DNA of 64,000 nucleotides. It comes from JAEZHK01 sp040768845. GTDB taxonomy: Bacteria; Bacillota; Clostridia; Christensenellales; Aristaeellaceae. Of the stretch, positions 60,092-64,000 are shown in pieces. Numbering within the stretch: the stretch's first letter is position 1; each line of letters opens with the position of its first letter. The DNA lies in contig JAXGME010000005.1 of the NCBI GenBank assembly GCA_040768845.1, positions 124,001 to 188,000 on the forward strand, given 5' to 3'. The notes below the pieces were generated by a model. The model was not told the DNA's origin. It searched no databases and saw nothing but the letters and a program-made list of their open reading frames with translations. A program made the position numbers and the translations under genes.

Positions 60092-60802
60092 GTGTCTTTA
60101 ACGCCTTTGAATTTGGGGGAAATCCGCTATCCCGGCTTTACGCGCAAGCGGCGCAAGTTTTACCTGATTTCGGAAGTGGACGCCCTGCTGGCCCGTGTGT
60201 GTGAGCAGATCGAATTGGAGCGCAAGGCGCTCAAGGAGGCCCGGGATCAAAACAGCGCGCTGCGCGAAAAAAATGACGAGCAGAGCCAGTCGGTGGACAA
60301 TCTGCTGGCCGAGGCCGCCGAGCGGGAGCGCGTCATCGCCGGGCAGGCGGACGATATTTCCGGCCTGGGAAGCGTACTGGACAAGATCAAGGCGGAGAAC
60401 GCCGACCTGTCCGAGCGGGCTGAACGCCAGAAGGCGGAGCTTGCGCAGCTGAACGAGCGGGTAAGCCAGCTTTCGGAACTCTTGGAGGATGCCCAGCGCA
60501 AAAGCAGCGAGGTTGTCCTGGAAGAGGCGGCGCGCAAGGCGAACCAGATCATCAACCGCGCGGTGGTCAGCCGCGATCAGATGCTTTCTCAGGCGAACGA
60601 TCAGCGTACCCGGCTGATTTCCGCCTGCCGGGCCGCGTATTACAACTCCCTTCAGTTCAAACAGGATTTGGCGGAGCAGTTCCGGCGCATGGAGCAGGAT
60701 CTGGACGAGTCCATTGACGTGCTGCGGAAAATGGACGCCGCTCAGCTGACGGTTGATCCCTTTTCGTCCATGGCGCTGGAAGGCGGTGACCCTCCCGAGT
60801 GA
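60092..60802 (+). CDS. DivIVA-like coiled-coil protein
   Basis: 236 residues. The N-terminal SLTPLNLGEIRYPGF and the ISEVDALLARVCEQIE helix follow the DivIVA lipid-binding domain pattern; a long coiled coil fills the rest to about residue 220. DivIVA proteins bind curved membrane at poles and septa and recruit partners. GTG 60092 is preferred, 9 bases after GAGGAGG; an ATG at 60083 touches that site. The stop overlaps the next gene by 4 bases. Confidence 0.75.
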   Translation: MSLTPLNLGEIRYPGFTRKRRKFYLISEVDALLARVCEQIELERKALKEARDQNSALREKNDEQSQSVDNLLAEAAERERVIAGQADDISGLGSVLDKIKAENADLSERAERQKAELAQLNERVSQLSELLEDAQRKSSEVVLEEAARKANQIINRAVVSRDQMLSQANDQRTRLISACRAAYYNSLQFKQDLAEQFRRMEQDLDESIDVLRKMDAAQLTVDPFSSMALEGGDPPE

Positions 60803-62424
60803 AGGGCAGGACAAGGCTGTCAAAAGCAACCCGGAGGGCGCTTCCGGTGGTGCTGCTGGCCATTGCGCTTGCAGGGCTGAGCGGCTGTACCCAGGCGCAC
60901 CAGCCTTCGGCCCTTGTTGCCTCGACGCCAAGGCTGCGCGCTACCCCGACACCTGCCCCCGTGCTGACCAATGAACCGGCGGCGACCTATGGGTCTGTGT
61001 TTACCGATAAACTTGCGGTGAGCGTCGTTCTGGAAGGCTATACGGACGATGAGACCATGCGGGCGGTGACCGACGAGATCCGACGCGCCGGAGTGCCCTG
61101 CGTGTTTTTTATCAGCGGCGTGGATGCCAGCGAGCATCCGCAGGTTGTGAAACGAATTGCCGAGGCGGGGATAGAAGTTGGCAATTACGGGTTGAACGCG
61201 CTCGAAAACATGCAGCGCAACGATATCGATGCCAATATTCACCAGTTTCAGCGGGGGCAGGAGCTTTTGACCCATGCCACAGGTCGGCGGCCTGTCCTTT
61301 TTCGGTGCAATCGCTCGGATTATACCCCCGATCTGATGAAGGCCGCCGCGTATACGGGGCTGGAGGCTGGGGTGCTCCCAAATATTTTTGTCAACCATTC
61401 GAGCTTTGACGAGGCCGAGGACGCGATTCCCTTTGTCCGGAAACTTACCAGGGGGTCCATCATATCGATCAAGCTGGGGCAGGCGCTCAAAGGAGACGAG
61501 TATCAGGGCACCGAGGAAATCATGGACCCCATGGCCATCGATCCGGAGCCGTTCCTCTCCGACAACATGGATGAGACCATTCACGCGGCCTATGCCAATA
61601 TTACAAATGTGGTCTCTTGGCTGCTGGAGGCTTTGGAAAAGGAGAACTACGCCATTTTGTCCCCGGAGGCGCTTCAGGGGGAACGGGTGGCGGCGTTTGA
61701 TCATCCCGCCCAGCTGAGCGACGAGACGCTGAAAGAACTGGACGCCGCGTCTTATTCGCTGCCCGTCACCGACGCGCCCCTGGGGGTCCCCGCCTCCGCC
61801 GCGACCGGCGACCGAATGCCGGAGGGCACGGTGTTTGTGGGGGATTCCGTACTGGCGGGGGTGGGGGGATATGTCAAATGGCGCCAGGAGACGCATCCGG
61901 AGTATCTGGGCGGTGCCCGGTTTTTAACCGCCAACAATTTGGGCATTGTCGCGGCCCAGTCGGGCGTCGCCTCGGTGTCGACGCATCCTTCGGTGGACGG
62001 ACGGCTCTCCTCCATCGCCGAGGCGGTTGAAAAGATGCAGGCGAAGGTCGTTTATTTGATACCCGGGATGAGCGATGCGCGCGCCGGCGCTTCCGCAAAG
62101 CTCATCGATCAGCTCAAACTGACCATCTACCAGATCCGCACGCGGCTGCCCGGGGTGGAGATCCGCATGGGTTCCACGCCTCCGGGCGTGGCCGGCCGGT
62201 ACGGCGATCCCACAAACGCGGCGATTTTTGGCTGCAATCTGGCCGTCGCCAAGTTCTGTGCGCAGTTTGACATTCCCTTTGTGGACGCGGCCTTTGCGCT
62301 GCGGGACGCGCAGGGAAATTTGCAGGAATCCCTGTGCATGGACGCCGATACCTACGGCACCCATCTGAGCGATCAGGGCTGCGAAGCGTGGATCGGCTAC
62401 TTGCTGGGGCATGTGCCCGGATAG
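60799..62424 (+). CDS. Lipoprotein with degenerate NodB domain fused to SGNH hydrolase domain
   Basis: 541 residues from a GTG start overlapping the previous stop (GTGA). A lipoprotein signal ends LSGC (Cys30). Residues about 60-320 follow the NodB (CE4) barrel but the catalytic Asp-Asp pair is missing (VVLEGYTDDETM replaces TFDDG) and the zinc His-x3-His is replaced by NYGLNALEN. Residues about 345-541 form an SGNH hydrolase: nucleophile in FVGDSVLAGVGG, block III GMSDA, and a late Asp-His in DADTYGTHLSD. It could bind polysaccharide with the first domain and deacylate it with the second. The combination is unusual. Confidence 0.78.
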   Translation: MKGRTRLSKATRRALPVVLLAIALAGLSGCTQAHQPSALVASTPRLRATPTPAPVLTNEPAATYGSVFTDKLAVSVVLEGYTDDETMRAVTDEIRRAGVPCVFFISGVDASEHPQVVKRIAEAGIEVGNYGLNALENMQRNDIDANIHQFQRGQELLTHATGRRPVLFRCNRSDYTPDLMKAAAYTGLEAGVLPNIFVNHSSFDEAEDAIPFVRKLTRGSIISIKLGQALKGDEYQGTEEIMDPMAIDPEPFLSDNMDETIHAAYANITNVVSWLLEALEKENYAILSPEALQGERVAAFDHPAQLSDETLKELDAASYSLPVTDAPLGVPASAATGDRMPEGTVFVGDSVLAGVGGYVKWRQETHPEYLGGARFLTANNLGIVAAQSGVASVSTHPSVDGRLSSIAEAVEKMQAKVVYLIPGMSDARAGASAKLIDQLKLTIYQIRTRLPGVEIRMGSTPPGVAGRYGDPTNAAIFGCNLAVAKFCAQFDIPFVDAAFALRDAQGNLQESLCMDADTYGTHLSDQGCEAWIGYLLGHVPG

Positions 62425-62449
62425 CGTCGCTTGAAAGGGGGCTGATGTA

Positions 62450-64000
62450 TTGCGCAAAGCAAAGGAGCGGGCGGAGGCTTTGATGAGGGCCGCGCCTGAT
62501 CGGCGTCAGCTTCCCCATGTGCCCGATTCCACCGGAGTGCGCCGCGTTCTGGACCGGCGGGACAACCTGGAAGAAGATGCCAAAAGGCCGCAGTATGCGC
62601 GCTTTGCGGGGCAGCGCTTTCTGGCGGATTTTCCCGTGCAGGTTTTTCCGGAGGGCGGGGCGCCTTTCCGCGCGCGGTGTGTGGACATCTCCCAAACCGG
62701 CATGCGGCTGCGGTCAGCGGGGGCGGCGGCCCTTCCGCGCGCCGGCCAGCGCGTGGCGCTGAAGTTTTTGCTGCTGCCCGGCGTGCTGGCGGAAGGCACG
62801 GAGAAGCGGTACCGCCTGCGGGCCGACGTCGTATGGTCGGCGCGAGAAGAGGGCGCCTTTGCCGTCAAATTCCATACGCCCCTGTACGTTTCCAGGCGCA
62901 GGGTGAAAGACACGCTGATGGTTTCATCGGCCAGTTTCCTTCTGTTTCTGGTGACGCTGGTCATTCTTCTGATGCGCACCGAGAGCGTGCTCTACTTCAG
63001 TCAGAACAGCACGCTGTACGCCTACTCCATCGTCACGGCGGGCTTCCTTTTGTCCCGGTACCTGTTTGGCGCGCTGTACCGCCCCGTGCCCGTCAACCCC
63101 GAGTATACGCCTTCCGTCACCGTCGTCATTCCATGCTTCAACGAGGAGCAGTGGATCAGCCGAACCATCATCAGCTGCGTTGATCAGGATTATCCGCCGG
63201 ACAAACTGGAGATTATCATCGTGGACGATGGGTCCAGCGACCGCTCGGTGGAGGTCATCAAGGACACCGTCGCCAAGCTGTGGAACGAAGCGCAACGCTT
63301 TGGAACGCGCCAGCGCATTCGGGTATTTTTCCAAAAAGTGAACCAGGGCAAGCGCGAGGCCATGGCCCTTGGCATCCGCAACGCCCAGACCGAACTGGTG
63401 GCTTTCGTGGATTCGGACAGTTTTCTGGAGCCCGATGCCATCCGCCACCTGGTACAGCCCATGAGCGATCCCAAGATGGCCGGGGTCAGCGGGCGTACCG
63501 ACGTGACGAACGCCTACACCAACCATCTCACGAAAATGCAGTCGGTGCGCTACTACATTTCCTTTCGCATCATTAAGGCCGCCGAGGCGTACTTTGACTC
63601 GGTCATGTGCCTGTCCGGCCCGCTGGCCTGCTATCGCCTGTCCGTGGTGCACCAGGTGCTGGACGAGTGGCTGCACCAGACATTTCTGGGGCGCAAGGCC
63701 ACCTTTGGGGATGACCGGAGCCTGACCAACTTTGTGGTGCGGGGCCACCGCACCTATTATCAGGATACGGCCATTTGCGCTACCCTCGTCCCCAGCCGCC
63801 AGAAGGTATTTCTGCGCCAGCAGATGCGCTGGAAGCGGTCCTGGCTTCGGGAGAGCCTGAAGGCCGGGTCCTTCATGTGGCGCAAGGAGCCGCTGATGTC
63901 CATTTCCTTCTATCTGGGGCTTCTGATCCCGCTGCTTGCGCCGGTGATCATGGTGTATAACCTGGTTTATGTGCCCATCTTTCGGCACATCTACCCCACG
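62450..64000 (+). CDS. PilZ-fused processive glycosyltransferase (hyaluronan/cellulose synthase-like), 3' truncated
   Basis: At least 517 codons; continues past the right edge. Start TTG 62450, 8 bases after AAGGGGG; an ATG at 62483 is an alternative. The N-terminal 60 residues are polar and basic, then comes a PilZ domain (about 62-160) with RF-Gln-Arg and DISQTG, the expected c-di-GMP contact motifs. Two transmembrane helices follow (about 165-205), then a GT-A domain with VVIPCFNEE, DDGSSDRS, VDSDS, GDDRSLTNF and QQMRWKRS. This is the D,D,D,QxxRW set of processive beta-synthases. A further transmembrane segment ends the visible part. Confidence 0.88.
   Translation, partial: MRKAKERAEALMRAAPDRRQLPHVPDSTGVRRVLDRRDNLEEDAKRPQYARFAGQRFLADFPVQVFPEGGAPFRARCVDISQTGMRLRSAGAAALPRAGQRVALKFLLLPGVLAEGTEKRYRLRADVVWSAREEGAFAVKFHTPLYVSRRRVKDTLMVSSASFLLFLVTLVILLMRTESVLYFSQNSTLYAYSIVTAGFLLSRYLFGALYRPVPVNPEYTPSVTVVIPCFNEEQWISRTIISCVDQDYPPDKLEIIIVDDGSSDRSVEVIKDTVAKLWNEAQRFGTRQRIRVFFQKVNQGKREAMALGIRNAQTELVAFVDSDSFLEPDAIRHLVQPMSDPKMAGVSGRTDVTNAYTNHLTKMQSVRYYISFRIIKAAEAYFDSVMCLSGPLACYRLSVVHQVLDEWLHQTFLGRKATFGDDRSLTNFVVRGHRTYYQDTAICATLVPSRQKVFLRQQMRWKRSWLRESLKAGSFMWRKEPLMSISFYLGLLIPLLAPVIMVYNLVYVPIFRHIYPT

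Overview
This 64 kb window comes from a GC-rich bacterial chromosome, most likely a member of the Clostridia (Bacillota). The evidence is a Firmicute-type pyr operon with PyrK plus class 1B PyrD, AsnA, an HPr-like protein, a DivIVA-like protein, PrsA- and HtrA-type exoproteins, LSGC/LAGC lipoboxes and many near-perfect sigma-A promoters (TTGACA-17-TATAAT). A Christensenellales-like relative is plausible, but the window alone cannot prove it. I see no CRISPR array, insertion sequence, phage gene or replication origin.

Layout. 0-3 kb (minus): a truncated small gene, aspartokinase, and an HtrA protease. 3.1-8.6 kb (plus): one tightly overlapped UMP operon, pyrC-K-D-F-E-B-I, ending in a strong terminator. 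8.7-11.2 kb (minus): a PrsA-like foldase, a membrane-anchored coiled-coil protein and an HPr-like protein without the usual active site. 11.3-11.6 kb: tRNA-Gln(CUG) and tRNA-Glu(CUC). 11.6-17.3 kb (minus): an autoregulated sugar operon, lacI-SBP-ATPase-permease-Gfo/Idh oxidoreductase, with a clear operator. 17.5-20.5 kb (plus): zinc uptake znuA-C-B plus a Fur-family regulator. 20.5-22.1 kb: pyridoxal kinase and a sirtuin, convergent and overlapping.

22.3-31.7 kb: a ROK regulator divergent from a zinc polyol dehydrogenase, a second ribose-type ABC transporter and a two-subunit transketolase, followed by asnA. 32-46.4 kb (plus): a large catabolic locus with a dipeptide-type ABC transporter, an AtuA-like pair, a CocE/NonD hydrolase, a class III CoA-transferase, a thiolase, a LacI regulator and an exported FMN-bind/FAD reductase. 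Together these suggest import, ester or amide hydrolysis, CoA activation and thiolysis, perhaps with extracytoplasmic reduction as an electron sink.

46.5-56.4 kb (minus): a visibly AT-richer accessory block with a DUF308 membrane protein, oleate hydratase with its TetR regulator, and a surface locus in which a secreted collagen-like protein (71 uninterrupted Gly-X-Y triplets) sits among three membrane glycosyltransferase-type genes. 56.9-58.8 kb: a second FMN-bind/FAD reductase. Its promoter carries the same CGATA-N6-TATCG palindrome as the first one, 14 kb away.

59.2-64 kb (plus, runs off the end): an apparently uncommon operon. It encodes a membrane protein whose N-terminus resembles ECF sigma region 2, a DivIVA-like coiled-coil protein, a lipoprotein joining a catalytically dead NodB-like domain to an SGNH hydrolase domain, and a PilZ-fused hyaluronan/cellulose-synthase-like glycosyltransferase. 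I read this as a c-di-GMP-controlled exopolysaccharide system linked to the cell pole or septum, and it is the best candidate for something undescribed here.
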